A DNA stretch of 64,000 nt from Beroe forskalii (lineage: Eukaryota > Ctenophora > Nuda > Beroida > Beroidae). Within the stretch, counting starts at the first letter, position 1; each line of letters opens with the position of its first letter. The position numbers and the translations under genes are program-made. Shown here one piece after another: positions 25,598-36,499 of this stretch. Where the stretch lies: the NCBI GenBank assembly GCA_011033025.1, contig WFMF01000052.1:1-64000 (forward strand). The letters run 5' to 3'. Below the pieces are notes generated by a model. It did no database searches and was not told the origin of the DNA. It worked only from the letters and a program-made list of their open reading frames with translations.

Positions 25598-26976
25598 TCA
25601 CTGAAGGAGTGCTGACAAGACAAGTGCTAGTAAGCCTCTGATATGGACCACTCTCTCCTGCCCAGCCCCACTCCTTTCTTTCACACTCCCTTTCTGCTCT
25701 GTAGACGTATTGAATGTCATGGGGGTGGTTTGTGGAGTCTTCATGTTGGCTCCCCCCAGCTTCCTACACCGATATGGTTTAGCGTTCTTGGCGCACACCA
25801 CAAGCTGTTCCCGGTTGTTCCCCAGCTCCGGAACTCCATACCCGTCCTCACACACAACACGCACTCTGGCTCCCTCCAGAAAGAGCGGAACTCTGTTACG
25901 GTTATCTACCTGACCGTGCTTCACTGCCATGGTCTCTAGCGGACACGTGCCCTTCCAGCGATAGGGACGGAATATCCTGAGCCCAGACAACATCTCCACC
26001 GGAACAGGGTACGAAACCTGTGAGAAATCTTTGAAATAGCGGATGAAGACGGTGTAGTTATAATGCAACCTTTGTAAGTTGTAAACCTTCTTCTTGTCAT
26101 CCCTTGTTACCAAGTAAGTGTGGTTGAATAACTCGATGCCAATTTCGCTATGAGATCCATGTCATCCATGACTGTTTTTTCGTTCATTTTAACCACTGTT
26201 GGGGAGCTGTTGCACTCTGATCTTTGGTCATGGGCCGGTAGACGACCTATTCCTTGACCTCCAGAAATGTTAAAGATGCGCACCACGCTGTGGTTCCCTG
26301 AAAAAGCTATGGTTTCAAAGGGGCTTAACCTCCAGGTTGTCGCTAAGTAGCAGTCCGTCCATTTTAAGATAGGCCAGGTTTCCGAGCCACTAGGTCCTGA
26401 ACATTCAGTCGTGGTCAGGCATTGATCCCAAGACTCCCCTTTAGACATGTACACATGGTTATTGTAAAAGTTCTCTTTGGTCTCCAGAATACCTGCCAGT
26501 GTGGGAGTCCATTCCATACAGCGCCTACTGAAACTCACCGACTGCCCCTTAGGACCCGGCGCTATAACTATCCCATCATCTTCGTTGAAGAGCAGACACA
26601 TACGGTCAGTGAACGAGTAGGAGAAGACTTTGCAGTCCCAAATGAAGGTGCAGTAATGGTAGCACTGATTGAGATCAGATACTCGGAATCTTTGGAGAAG
26701 GCGGGAGAGCAGGTAGGAGGGAGGTACTTCGCAGATGCAGGAAGACTGCAAGATTTCTCCAGACTGCAAGATTTCTCCAGAAATATTCAGCATTGTTCCA
26801 TTTTCATTTCTTCTGTTTGAAGATGATGTATGATTGACATGCCCTTCATCAATTAAAGATGCAACATTCCATTCTTTTGACTCTTTCTTCTTGTGTTGAC
26901 CTGGTTTTGATACATTTGGTTTTGATACATTTGCCTCACATTGACAGCAAAGGGAGATAAAGAGCAAAAGCAACAT
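25598..26976 (-). CDS. Secreted PAN plus sushi-like protein, probable GPI anchor, frameshifted
   Basis: The - strand start at 26976 gives a signal peptide (MLLLLFISLCCQCEA) followed by an N-glycosylation-rich segment. Next comes a PAN/apple-like module (CICEVPPSYLL to CYHYCTFIWDCKVFSYSF to MCLLF and RRC). A middle region with WTDC and CSGPSG follows. The frame stops at 26107. A different frame, open from just upstream, continues with YLVTRDDKKKVYNLQRL and a sushi-like module (TCPLETMAVKHGQV, VRVVCEDGYG, VVCAKN, YRCRKL). It ends ERSGAGQERVV plus a short hydrophobic tail, as in a GPI-attachment signal. No GT-AG intron explains the switch, so there is a one-base shift near 26100-26170, either a real lesion or an assembly error. 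A 17-base unit is duplicated near 26740-26775, encoding GEILQS twice. It is a likely cell-surface recognition or adhesion protein, but its partner is unknown. Confidence 0.65.
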
Positions 26977-27865
26977 CTTATCAGCGGCTTATAAATAATA
27001 TCTAATGGGATCTAGTGATAACATTGTAAACTTATGTCGCAAATCAGCTGACGACGATAATCACAAGATTTTCGAAACCTTCTGATTACAACTCTCTCGT
27101 ATTATTTATATCGTTTAAAACTTCAATCCCTTGACTTCTTGAGAACAAATCAGAGCTTATTGTTTTTTTAAATGAAATAAATAATTAATAAAGCTTACGA
27201 CCGTTTTTGGTCAATAGACTACGTTAATTGATGTTCAAATGAGCTCCAGTGTCGAGCTATAATGATTCGAGTTGTCGACAATTGAAATTTCACAACCACT
27301 AATAGAGTTTTGATTACATGTTATTACACTTTTAGAAACCCTTATTTTAGATCTAAGTAACGCATCATGTTGATGTAGTACTAATAAATACGCTTATCTC
27401 ACGGTACATAGTAGTATTACTATATACTATTGTTGCAACGCAAATCCAAGTGCTAATTAGTGAAATAATAAGTAATCACACTAATTGGCACGAGGCTTCA
27501 GCCGAGTGAAAATCAGTGAAACAGTATCGAGACGAGTAACTGCATATCTAATCTAATTTCAAAGTATAATATAAAGCAAATATCATGAAATATTTGCTGA
27601 TTAGTAAGGTACCTAAATGTACGGAATTGATAAACATAGGAAATTTTATTCTTTTTTGATTTATTGACCATAAAAACACAAGTTATCAATCTGAGCAGCT
27701 GAAAATTCTAAAGTAGGTATTTTATCCCCGTTTGTTATTTTGATGTCCTTTCCGGGCTTGGTATTGCACCCTTATTTCCATCAGTCCCCGAAATAATTTT
27801 ACATGAATCGATTCCGATAGTCCAATCAAAAATAATTTAGAAACATTTAGGTAGCCTTCACTTCA
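26977..27865. other. Spacer between divergent PAN gene and transposase gene
   Basis: AT-rich, with no supported exon. It should contain the promoters of both flanking genes and the left end of the transposase-bearing element. I searched by eye for a match to the candidate right end (ttaaagggatactgaag) and did not find one. Bases 27460-27530 hold a small repeat with ggcacgaggcttcagccgag, similar in style to other hairpin elements here. Confidence 0.4.
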
Positions 27866-30202
27866 ATGGTCGCTGGTTGTGTGGTAGGAGGATGTAATAA
27901 TGATACAAAGTCGTTGAGTACACGTAGAGACTTTTTGATACTTCACGCAGTACCTTTGGATGCACATATAAGAAGGAAATGGGACATGAGGGTAAACCGT
28001 CAAATAAGTCATTTGAGCTCCATGAAGCAGTATAGAGTCTGTTCTGACCACTTCAATGATTGTGATTATGTTGCATCTGACTTTTTAAGATACAAAACGA
28101 TGGGTTTTAGTAAGAAAATGAAATTGCGTCTTCAAAATGATGCAATACCAAATACAGATCCAGAAACAGGTAGGCAGCGGCTGTATCTTGGTTCTGGATT
28201 CACAGCTGATGAAACCAATGCCAGCAGTGCGAAAAGAAGGAGAATCAATCGCAGATTACTCGATTCTATGGACACGTACAGCTCTAACATAAGCACATCA
28301 CAGTATCCTTATACCATAGATGAAACTCCTTGCGGAATTGTAGATAATACAGCCTCATTTAGTGATGTTTTGAGTGAAGACATACTTGATGAATACAGGA
28401 TTGAATTGCAATCTCAGTTTGGATATGTTCCTAGTTCAAATGGGCCTGAGCCTGATATAGATCTAGACACGCTTTATGACTTCCTTAAGATAACAGCATC
28501 CACTCAAACTGAAGATTCCTTTTTTCAACCTGAAATCAATGAATCTGAAGATGACGAGTGGTTTGATTGTGATGATGCTGGTCCACATGATCCTGACTAT
28601 GAACCATCATCAGAAAGTGATGACAGTTCTGAGAAACTGAGTAATGCAGAGCCAAATATGGATTATAGTACCAGAAAGGATTTCAGGAAGCTTCTCAGTG
28701 AGTTTTTGTGGATATTTGTGTCCGTTGAGCAACTTCTTAAACTTTTCAACTGGTGTCCGAATTGTGGAAGTTCAGCTGAAGTTTTAAAAAGTTACTCAAC
28801 GGGATTCTCAACAACAATTCAGTACAGATGTTCAGGACCAATACCGCATACTGAGTTATGGCATTCTTCACCAGTATTTTACAAAAGATATCAGCTGAAT
28901 GTTGTATTCACATCTGTTCTATCCATGTGTGGTGTTGGGTACTCGGCAATAAGGAGTGTGTTTGATACAATGAAAATTCCCATAATTTCTGAACGTCGGT
29001 ACTACCATATCACCCGTTCCTGGCTCAATCCAGTAGTATACAACTTCTATATTCCATTGCGGGATGCCACCATTGACAGGCTGAAGACTCTCAAAGACGT
29101 CGTGTTGTCTGGGGACGGTCAGTTTGATAGCCCCGGACATTGTGCTAAATATTGCGTGTATACAGCGATGGATCATGCGACAGGGGCAATTGTTGATTTT
29201 AGTATAACTCAGAAAGGTATCCACCACGAGGAATTAGAAAGAGCTGGTTGTAGAGAGCTTCTCCAAAAGCTCATTGGAAAAGGCATTTCAATGTTCAGTT
29301 TTGTTACTGACCGTCACAGTGGTATCAAGGCCATGATTCGTGACGATAAAGCATTTTCCAAGATACAACATTATTTTGATATTTGGCATTTAGCCAAAAA
29401 TTTGTCTAAAAAGTTGAGAGAATTGGTAAAACTGAAAAGAAATAAAAGTTTGCTTCCCTGGAAACAGGCTATAATCAATCACTTCTGGCACTCTTGTAGG
29501 TCAAGTGCAGGAGACAGAGTGAAGCTTGTGGAAACATTTCACTCTTTTCTACTGCACATTACTAACGCCCACTTTTGGACTAGAAGAACATTCACTAGGT
29601 TGAAAGGTGATCAGCTGTACCCGTCATTCACAAAAATTTTCAAATGTGAACATGGTAAGCTCCAAAGGAAACAGTTACGAAGAGGGCCATGGATCAAGAG
29701 AACATCTCAAACATTCAAAGATTTGTTTAGACTTGTGACGAAGAAAGAGTTCGTTGAGGATATAATGCATTGTACTACTTTCTTGCACACTGGTGCGTTG
29801 GAAAATTACCATAGTGTGCGTCTGAAGTATTTGCCAAAACGTATTGCTTTCACTAGGGAGACAACAGCAATTCGTTCAATGCTTGTAGCCATCGAGACTA
29901 ACAAAAACCTCAAGAGTTCTACTGCGAGCAGTGATTCAAAAAAATATGCAAGATATTCGAAACAGGGTGACACTTGGACTCTGCGAAATAAACAACAGAA
30001 GAAAAGTTACTCTTTCCGTCAAGAAATCCTGGGTACGATCATCAGAAATGTAATGAGCAATCGGAAGCTTAAAGTTGATATGACAGAGTATATACCCAAT
30101 GACATACCCACAAATATTGCTGTTCAACCCCGACCTAGTATGTCGGACCTTCTGAAAAAGCACCGGTCAAGAATGATAACTTCACAAAATAATCGTCCGT
30201 GA
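27866..30202 (+). CDS. THAP-domain DDE transposase-like protein
   Basis: An uninterrupted 778-codon frame. Residues 1-90 form a THAP zinc finger: CVVGGC, a tryptophan in RRKWDMRV, then CSDHF, then FLRYKTMGF. THAP is the C2CH DNA-binding fold shared with P-element and other transposases. An acidic, low-complexity linker follows (about 180-270). A CPNCGS/YRC cysteine motif comes next (about 297-330), then a RNase-H-like catalytic region. In it DGQFDSPGHCAKYC and FVTDRHSGIK supply candidate acidic residues, followed by FDIWHLAKNL and LENYHSVRLKYLPKR. The overall form is that of the THAP-bearing Kolobok-like transposases, though the superfamily call is from memory. No stop or frameshift is seen, so it may be young or domesticated. 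An AATAAA lies at about 30343. A ballast-domain gene follows on the same strand 330 bases later. Confidence 0.8.
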   Translation: MVAGCVVGGCNNDTKSLSTRRDFLILHAVPLDAHIRRKWDMRVNRQISHLSSMKQYRVCSDHFNDCDYVASDFLRYKTMGFSKKMKLRLQNDAIPNTDPETGRQRLYLGSGFTADETNASSAKRRRINRRLLDSMDTYSSNISTSQYPYTIDETPCGIVDNTASFSDVLSEDILDEYRIELQSQFGYVPSSNGPEPDIDLDTLYDFLKITASTQTEDSFFQPEINESEDDEWFDCDDAGPHDPDYEPSSESDDSSEKLSNAEPNMDYSTRKDFRKLLSEFLWIFVSVEQLLKLFNWCPNCGSSAEVLKSYSTGFSTTIQYRCSGPIPHTELWHSSPVFYKRYQLNVVFTSVLSMCGVGYSAIRSVFDTMKIPIISERRYYHITRSWLNPVVYNFYIPLRDATIDRLKTLKDVVLSGDGQFDSPGHCAKYCVYTAMDHATGAIVDFSITQKGIHHEELERAGCRELLQKLIGKGISMFSFVTDRHSGIKAMIRDDKAFSKIQHYFDIWHLAKNLSKKLRELVKLKRNKSLLPWKQAIINHFWHSCRSSAGDRVKLVETFHSFLLHITNAHFWTRRTFTRLKGDQLYPSFTKIFKCEHGKLQRKQLRRGPWIKRTSQTFKDLFRLVTKKEFVEDIMHCTTFLHTGALENYHSVRLKYLPKRIAFTRETTAIRSMLVAIETNKNLKSSTASSDSKKYARYSKQGDTWTLRNKQQKKSYSFRQEILGTIIRNVMSNRKLKVDMTEYIPNDIPTNIAVQPRPSMSDLLKKHRSRMITSQNNRP

Positions 30203-30530
30203 ATCAAAAGGTCTGACTGAATATAATGAATATTTTAGACACTCGTTAGTTGCCGATAATACTTTTGCTTTTTTTGCGTCAAGATCCAAATTTTTTTCAC
30301 TTTTCAGTTGTTTTGTATTGTTTTTATTATTTACCTGGCAATAAATCTACAATTTACTTTTATACTTGAATGCTCTATTATATTGTGATTATTCGAATTA
30401 ATTTTTGTCAAGAGACTGCCGAATTGTCCACGTTGTGTCTTTTTGGCCTTATTCTATATCCATTTCCAATTATTCAGTCTTGAGTTTATCTTATTCCTAA
30501 CCTTTACCTATAGGCTGTGTCGATTTCAAG

Positions 30531-31160
30531 ATGTCTCTCAAAAGCTGCGAAGAAGCTCCAAATATTGATTTAGACCATTTCTATCCCATCATATTACTGG
30601 ACGGTTCACCACATGTGAGTGATGAGGAGTGGGTAGACCCACCTGCATATGAAGAGAGCGAGGATGATACTGAGGTTGATGGGTCATACTTTGCCAACAT
30701 TTGTAAAAATAGACTGCAAAACCCGATCGAAATTTGGTGTTCGTGTGGAACTTGTAAAACAATGAATACGGAGATAGAATGTGTGTGCTGCTGTGAATCT
30801 TACGTTATTGCTAAACACAGGGGTGATGCTAAATGCATCACAGATGTCGGTTTGTTCAAGGAACTGGTTCTTAACAAAGAAGGTCTCAAATATAGTCGTT
30901 ATCTGTATTCACTTACCATCGAGGATGTGGAAAAGCGACGAAATTACATGGAAAAAGAGCTAGGCCCTGCAAATCTACGTTTTTTGGCTTATAAATCATT
31001 CATTAACATTATATCATCGAGTGAATTTGACAGAAAAATACGATACATATTGCCATCTTGTGTTGTAACAGCTGTGAGAGACAAGTTTCCAAACCCTGAA
31101 GGAGTACCGTACATTGGGCATATTGAGATTGAAACAAGTGACTCATTGAAATTACCTTGA
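30531..31160 (+). CDS. P2X7 ballast-domain-like protein
   Basis: A 209-codon intact frame. The N-terminal 60 residues are acidic. From about residue 65 it has NRLQNPIEIWCSCGTCKTM, TEIECVCC and, later, DAKCITDVGLF. Then come LRFLAYKSFINI and IRYILPSCVVTAVRDKFP, ending near GVPYIGH. This cysteine array and the (L/Y)PSCVV..(I/V)R..FP block are those of the zinc-coordinating cytoplasmic ballast domain found at the C terminus of vertebrate P2X7 receptors. The same domain occurs as stand-alone proteins in other animals. There is no channel domain here. It lies just downstream of the THAP transposase, same strand, with its own ATG. Its acidic N terminus resembles the transposase linker in composition. 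Being the second gene of a mobile element is a reasonable inference. Confidence 0.75.
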   Translation: MSLKSCEEAPNIDLDHFYPIILLDGSPHVSDEEWVDPPAYEESEDDTEVDGSYFANICKNRLQNPIEIWCSCGTCKTMNTEIECVCCCESYVIAKHRGDAKCITDVGLFKELVLNKEGLKYSRYLYSLTIEDVEKRRNYMEKELGPANLRFLAYKSFINIISSSEFDRKIRYILPSCVVTAVRDKFPNPEGVPYIGHIEIETSDSLKLP

Positions 31161-31804
31161 AATATTAGGTTATCGAAGGGAAACATGAACCTAAATTCGA
31201 CAGTTAATTCGACAGTCTTTCGGTGATAACATTTTGTTTTGTGAGTTCAAATTTGTGAGGTCTGTCGGACGGACCAAACATTTGACACGATAAATCTTAT
31301 TTAAATCAAAGAATTGACTTTTCAGATAGGTAGATACGAGCTAGGTACAAGATCGAATAATAAAGTAATAAGGAATAAAAGCTTGAAAGCTAGAAGCATG
31401 AATGCGATGGTTAAATTAAATGTAATTAGATGCTGATTCAGCAAGATTATATCGTTGCGTACGTAGGTTTGCAAGCTGTATCCATAAATAAATTACTACA
31501 ATATTCATACATTATACATGTTTTATTTTTAAAACATGCAACAGAAACGCATACTTTATTGATACTTTACACTATAATTTCACACTATACCTACTGTGCG
31601 CTCTCTCCTGTGATCTGTTCCCCTACCCCCGTGATGACGTAGCACGCCAAACCACAGAATAATTTCACACGCTTATTATAGCACATAGGGCGGAGATAGA
31701 AATGTCGGAATTTCACCAATCGATTTCTTATGATATAAATATTCAAATAAAATGAATTTAAGCAAAAATAAAATTTTTGTCAGAAAACTTCAGTATCCCT
31801 TTAA
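31161..31804. mobile_element. Candidate right end of the THAP/ballast element, TTAA flank
   Basis: Beyond the ballast gene come aataaa-type signals (about 31370), then non-coding sequence ending cagaaaacttcagtatccct directly before TTAA at 31801-31804. An abrupt end of this kind at TTAA fits elements that duplicate TTAA, as Kolobok and piggyBac do. The matching left terminus was not found by eye, so the boundary is provisional. Confidence 0.35.
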
Positions 31805-31808
31805 CCTA

Positions 31809-32099
31809 TTAATTGAGTCCTTTATTTATCATACGCAAGCATCGATTATACTGAAGGCGGCGGATCAAAGCATTATAATACTGATAGCATTGGTTAAACG
31901 TCGAAAGTATGTCTCCCAATTGTGCTGAATGGGTATCCTGGATTTGATCGACTTCAAGCATACTGGTACGAAGGTAACAGAGGTAGCCACCCTCTCCAAA
32001 TGATTTAGTGCGCACAAAAGAGGAGCGGGAGGGAGATCCTTTGAGAGATTGAGGCATTGGAGCATTGTAACTTTGTAAGATATCACGAGGATTCAGCCT
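31809..32099 (-). CDS. Possible C-terminal exon of an unknown gene
   Basis: A - strand frame opens after a possible acceptor (ttgacacag near 32100) and reads LNPRDILQSYNAP, then about 80 more residues with tyrosine- and cysteine-containing, helix-like sequence, ending MINKGLN and a stop. Composition looks protein-like, but I recognise no family and found no partner exons. It may be an exon relic or chance. Confidence 0.2.
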   Translation of the reverse strand, partial: RLNPRDILQSYNAPMPQSLKGSPSRSSFVRTKSFGEGGYLCYLRTSMLEVDQIQDTHSAQLGDILSTFNQCYQYYNALIRRLQYNRCLRMINKGLN

Positions 32100-32336
32100 G
32101 TGTCAATGTAGGAACCATTATTACCCTCCCGTGGCTGAAACTCCAGTGTGATAATTATCGATATATCACTCCTTTATAGGACTACTGAACAGTGGCGGAA
32201 TAATAGAGCAAAATATCGTTAAATAAATTGTTGATTTTATGAAGGAGCACTTAAAAATCTATAAAAACGTTGAATTCAGACGAGGGTCGTCAGACCCGAG
32301 TGGTAGGAAGTACTGTTTTAGCGGGTAATAATACAA

Positions 32337-32434
32337 TTAACAAACTCATGGATCGTGTGATATCGAAAATTGTCAAACTCGGCTGACGCCTCGTGTGATA
32401 ATTTTCGATATAACACTCCCATTCGTTTGTTAAT
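32337..32434. repeat. Small palindromic element, TTAACAAAC arms
   Basis: attaacaaac on the left pairs with gtttgttaat on the right. Inside, gtgtgatatcgaaaatt pairs with aattttcgatataacac, leaving an 18-base loop around ggctgacgcc. A related partial copy is at about 32150-32185. It is probably a short foldback element. Confidence 0.7.
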
Positions 32435-32794
32435 CGTACATTATAGAATGATAGTTTGACCTTGGAGCCTTGACTGTTGCCACTAATTGAATCAGTTCTC
32501 CAGAAGTATACTGGTCTACAAGTTCATTGTTCAAAGGACTGGGATCAATAACAAGGGGGAATGATAAAGGGTTAAAGTGAATGTTCCCAGCTATAATATC
32601 AAGTTTCTACTTTTCAACGTAATTATCTAACTATCTAAGTACCGGCTTAATCTTTTTTTTTGATAATCTCTAAATTACTGAGGTTTGATTCAAAGTGGCA
32701 CGTAATTATTGCCTCATTGTTCTGGCAAACGCGATCACTGCTGCTGGCTAGATATAATTAAGTAATTAATAATTATTTCAGCCCGGAGCATCGT

Positions 32795-35700
32795 CCAGGA
32801 CGTAAGGTCCAAAAAATGCCATCCGTTAGCAACCCGTGTCAAAAGCGATTTTTCGACGGTTACTAGGCCTTTAGACCATGTAGAATCGATCTAGCTCAGT
32901 CAGGACATCTGATCTCGATGGCGCCAAGTCGATATTGACCACGCCCTTTTTTAAGGTTACGCGCAGGCTTGATATTTCATAACTTGGCTCAGGAAGGTCG
33001 TAGAGACTTCGTTTTGGGCGCAAACGAAGCGCAATGGTCATGTTTGTATACAATTGTTGAAGAAATTATGCACTAAAATGATCAGAGAAAAAGTTATGAC
33101 CGAAAAACAGTTTTTAAGCCTTACGCGAAGCGAATTTTTGGTGATTTTCGAAAATCCGTTAGCAACCCGTGTTTAAAGCGATTTCTCGACGGTTACTAGG
33201 CCTTTAGACCATGTAGAATCGAATTAGCTTGGTCACGACATCTGATCTCGATGGCGCCAAGTCGATATTGACCACGCCCTTTTTTAAGGTTACGCGCAGG
33301 CTTGATATTTCATAACTTGGCTCAGGGAGGTCGTAGAGACTTCATTTTGGGCGCAAACGAAGCGCAATGGTCATGTTTCTTGACAATTGTTCATAAAGAT
33401 ATACCCTAAAATGCTCAGGAAGATAGTTGTGGGCGAAAAGCTGATTTTTTGGCACCCGCGGGACATAGCGGAGGCGTTTTTTGTATCTTGGCCCAGGAAA
33501 GTCGTAGAGAGTTCGTTTTGGGCGCTAATGAATCCCAATATTCATGTTTATATACGACTTGTTAATAAACATTTGCCCTAAAATGGCCAGGAAGAGAGTT
33601 ATGGGCGAAAAACTGACTTTTCTTGGTACCCGCAAGGCATAGCAGAGGCGATTTTTTATCTTGGCCCAGGAAGTTCGTAGAGACTTCGTCGTGTGTGCAA
33701 ACGAATCACAATGACCATGTTTATATACAGCTTACAGATAAAAATATGCCCTAAATTCCTCAAGAACAGAGCATTGGACGAAAACTGATAATTTGGACAC
33801 CTGCAGGGCGTAGTGGACTAGTGTAGACAATTTTGTATTTTGGCCCAGGAGAGGTTTTTGAGCGCGAATCGAAATGACCATTTTTATAAATGACTTACAA
33901 AATAAAGAATCTCAGAAATGACCATGTTTTTTGGGCAAAGATATGCTCAGGAACAGAAGTATGAACGGCCGAAAAACTGTCAATTTTTGGGCACGCCTGT
34001 GATGCATAGCACCTACTATAAAATTGGCTTCTTGTCTGCATCTAATGGAAACTTAATTGGTTCAACTGTTGTAGGCCGCCCGTGGTCCAATTCAGTGGGA
34101 AGGGGATTCCTAGGTCGTTTGACACGACATAATGCCAGATCTTCCACATTTACATTATCACATACCGCTATCTGTGCCTCTGGAGGGACATTACCAAGTC
34201 TCTTCAACCTTTCCCAGTAGTACTTCCAATGTTGTAGTGTGTAAAAGCACGTTGGGTGGATTCCAGTTTGTCTTGGACTGTGTTAGGGCTCCAAACTGGA
34301 TAGGAGTATTCAAGTTGACTGCGAACAATACTTTTTTTACAGCATAAGGACCGGACTGAGAATACACTGAGCACCCAGTTAGCTTTTTACTTCCATTTTG
34401 GGCAGCAACTGTAGCCTGGAGAGACCACTTCATGTCTGGACTCTGGACTGAGGTGGACAGTGGAAACCAAGGTATTTGACACGGGTTGCTGAGGTACCTA
34501 CGAATATGTCCTACGAATATGTACTGGACCCACACAGCAGTGAAAAAAAGATCTTCAAGATATTATCAACACGAACAGTAACAGAATCTTATTGAATGAA
34601 GTCTTGTAAGCGAGGTATCGAATTTGTTTTCATGCTACTCTGCGTAGTCCATTTCACCACGGAATTGAGGTCGTCCTGGAGAACAGAGACATCTTCACAC
34701 TTAGACAAAATTAAACTACCAGCAACTGAGCCTTGTGATATGGCATTGCAGATTGTTTATGCGTGCGGGGAAGAGTATGGGACCTAGGACAGACCCTTGA
34801 GGTATTTCACTGAGGACAAGTGAGAGAAGAATGGAAGCCTTTTATGGTGACGAATCATTTCCTGTATTTGAGGATCCAATGAAGAAGTTTACCCTAAACC
34901 CCACATTGACCCAGCTCGTGATCCACTTTGTCGAATGCCTTAGCTAAGTCAAGGTACCATCGTGGTTACTCCTGTAAAGGAGAATTTGAATGATCTCATC
35001 TATGGGAGCAAATAATTGGGGGCTGTGTTGCATCTAATCTTCGTGGGAGCTGTGTGGGAACTAATGAGAGCTTCGTGGGAGCTGCATGGCTAAAAATAAA
35101 GAATCTTTTGATAGTTATTTTTTACACAACTCAACTTGATTTTCGATCAAAAATTGGTTCCACAATGGGGTGTTCAGTCTGTTCACTCCCACTGTAGCTA
35201 AGTGCTAACACCCTGTTCTTGATCGTTTAATTGCATTTATGCTTATCAACAATAGTTATTGATAGGCATAATATGCTCTAAAACGATCATAAACAAAATT
35301 AAGAGCGAAAAACGGTTTTTGGGTTATTGACTATTGACATCCAACTTCTTCAAAAAAATTCCCAATCTCCTTCCAATACCAAGTAACACTAAGCCCGACT
35401 AAAACTAATTACTGGATTGGACCACGGGCAGTCTGCAACAGGTGGTCTAATGGGGTCCCCATTGGAATTTTGGAAACGGAAATGAGGTACAGAGGTAGGT
35501 GCTACGCATTACAGGTGCCCAAAAATCAGTTTTTCGCTCATACCTCTGTTCATAAGTATATCTTTATTAACAAGTCGTATATAAACATGGTCATTGCGAT
35601 TCGTCACCCACAACGAAGCCTCGACGATCTTCCTGGGCCAAGATTAAAAAATCGCCTCTGCTATGCCTTGCGGGTACCAAGAAAAGTCAGTTTTTCGCCC

Positions 35701-36499
35701 ATAACTCTCTTCCTGGCCATTTTAGGGCAAATGTTTATTAACAAGTCGTATATAAACATGAATATTGGGATTCATTAGCGCCCAAAACGAACTCTCTACG
35801 ACTTTCCTGGGCCAAGATACAAAAAACGCCTCCGCTATGTCCCGAGGGTGCCAAAAAATCAGTTTATCGCCCACAACTATCTTCCTGAGCATTTTAGGGC
35901 ATATCTTTATGAACAATTGTCTAGAAACATGACCATTGCGCTTCGTTTGCGCCCAAAATGAAGTCTCTACGACCTCCCTGAGCCAAGTTATGAAATATCA
36001 AGCCTGCGTGTAACCTTAAAAAAAGGGCGTGGTCAATATCGACTTGGCGCCATCGAGATCAGATGTCGTGACCAAGCTAATTCGATTCTACATGGTCTAA
36101 AGGCCTAGTAACCGTCGAGAAATCGCTTTAAACACGGGTTGCTAACGGATTTTCGAAAATCACCGAAAATTCGCTTTGTGTAAGGCTTAAAAACTGTTTT
36201 TCGGTCATAACTTTTTCTCTGATCATTTAAGTGCATAATTTCTTCAACAATTGTATACAAACTTGGCCATTGCGCTTCGTTTGCGCCCAAAACGAAGTCT
36301 CTAGGACCTTCCTGAGCCAAGTTATGAAATATCAAACCTGCGCGTAACCTTAAAAAAGGGCGTGGTCAATATCGACTTGGCGCCATCGAGATCAGATGTC
36401 CTGACCGAGCTAGATCGATTCTACATGGTCTAAAGGCCTAGTAACCGTCGAAAAATCGCTTTTAACACGGGTTGCTAACGGATGGACCTTACGTCTTGG
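32795..36499. mobile_element. 3.7-kb foldback element with 1-kb inverted arms
   Basis: The left arm (32795 to about 33820) and right arm (about 35480 to 36499) are inverted copies over roughly a kilobase. They start ccaggacgtaaggtcc and end ggaccttacgtcttgg. Each arm is itself made of direct repeats about 330 bases apart, for example cgttagcaacccgtgt at about 32824 and 33158. Shorter units near cataacttggctcaggaagg diverge toward the centre. The spacer, about 1.7 kb, carries a dead reverse-transcriptase fragment. The arms encode nothing convincing; their small open frames mirror each other. The structure is typical of foldback-type elements. Confidence 0.85.
34640..34965 (-). pseudogene. Dead non-LTR reverse-transcriptase fragment
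   Basis: On the - strand the translation contains YLDLAKAFDKVDHE (34915-34957), then PQGSVLGPILF (about 34765-34805), then LILSKCEDVSVLQDDLNSVV. These are the palm motifs of CR1- or jockey-like reverse transcriptases in the right order. The FADD catalytic box is replaced by an AGS-like sequence, and the pieces sit in shifted frames. It is a relic inside the spacer of the foldback element. Bases 34016-34535 may be further 3' remains of the same insertion. Confidence 0.7.

Noticed and set aside
33387..35916. Paired 64-codon ORFs (MFIKIYPKMLRKIVVGEKLI type) on opposite strands
   Set aside because: They are the two inverted arms of one foldback read in opposite directions; no domain is recognised.
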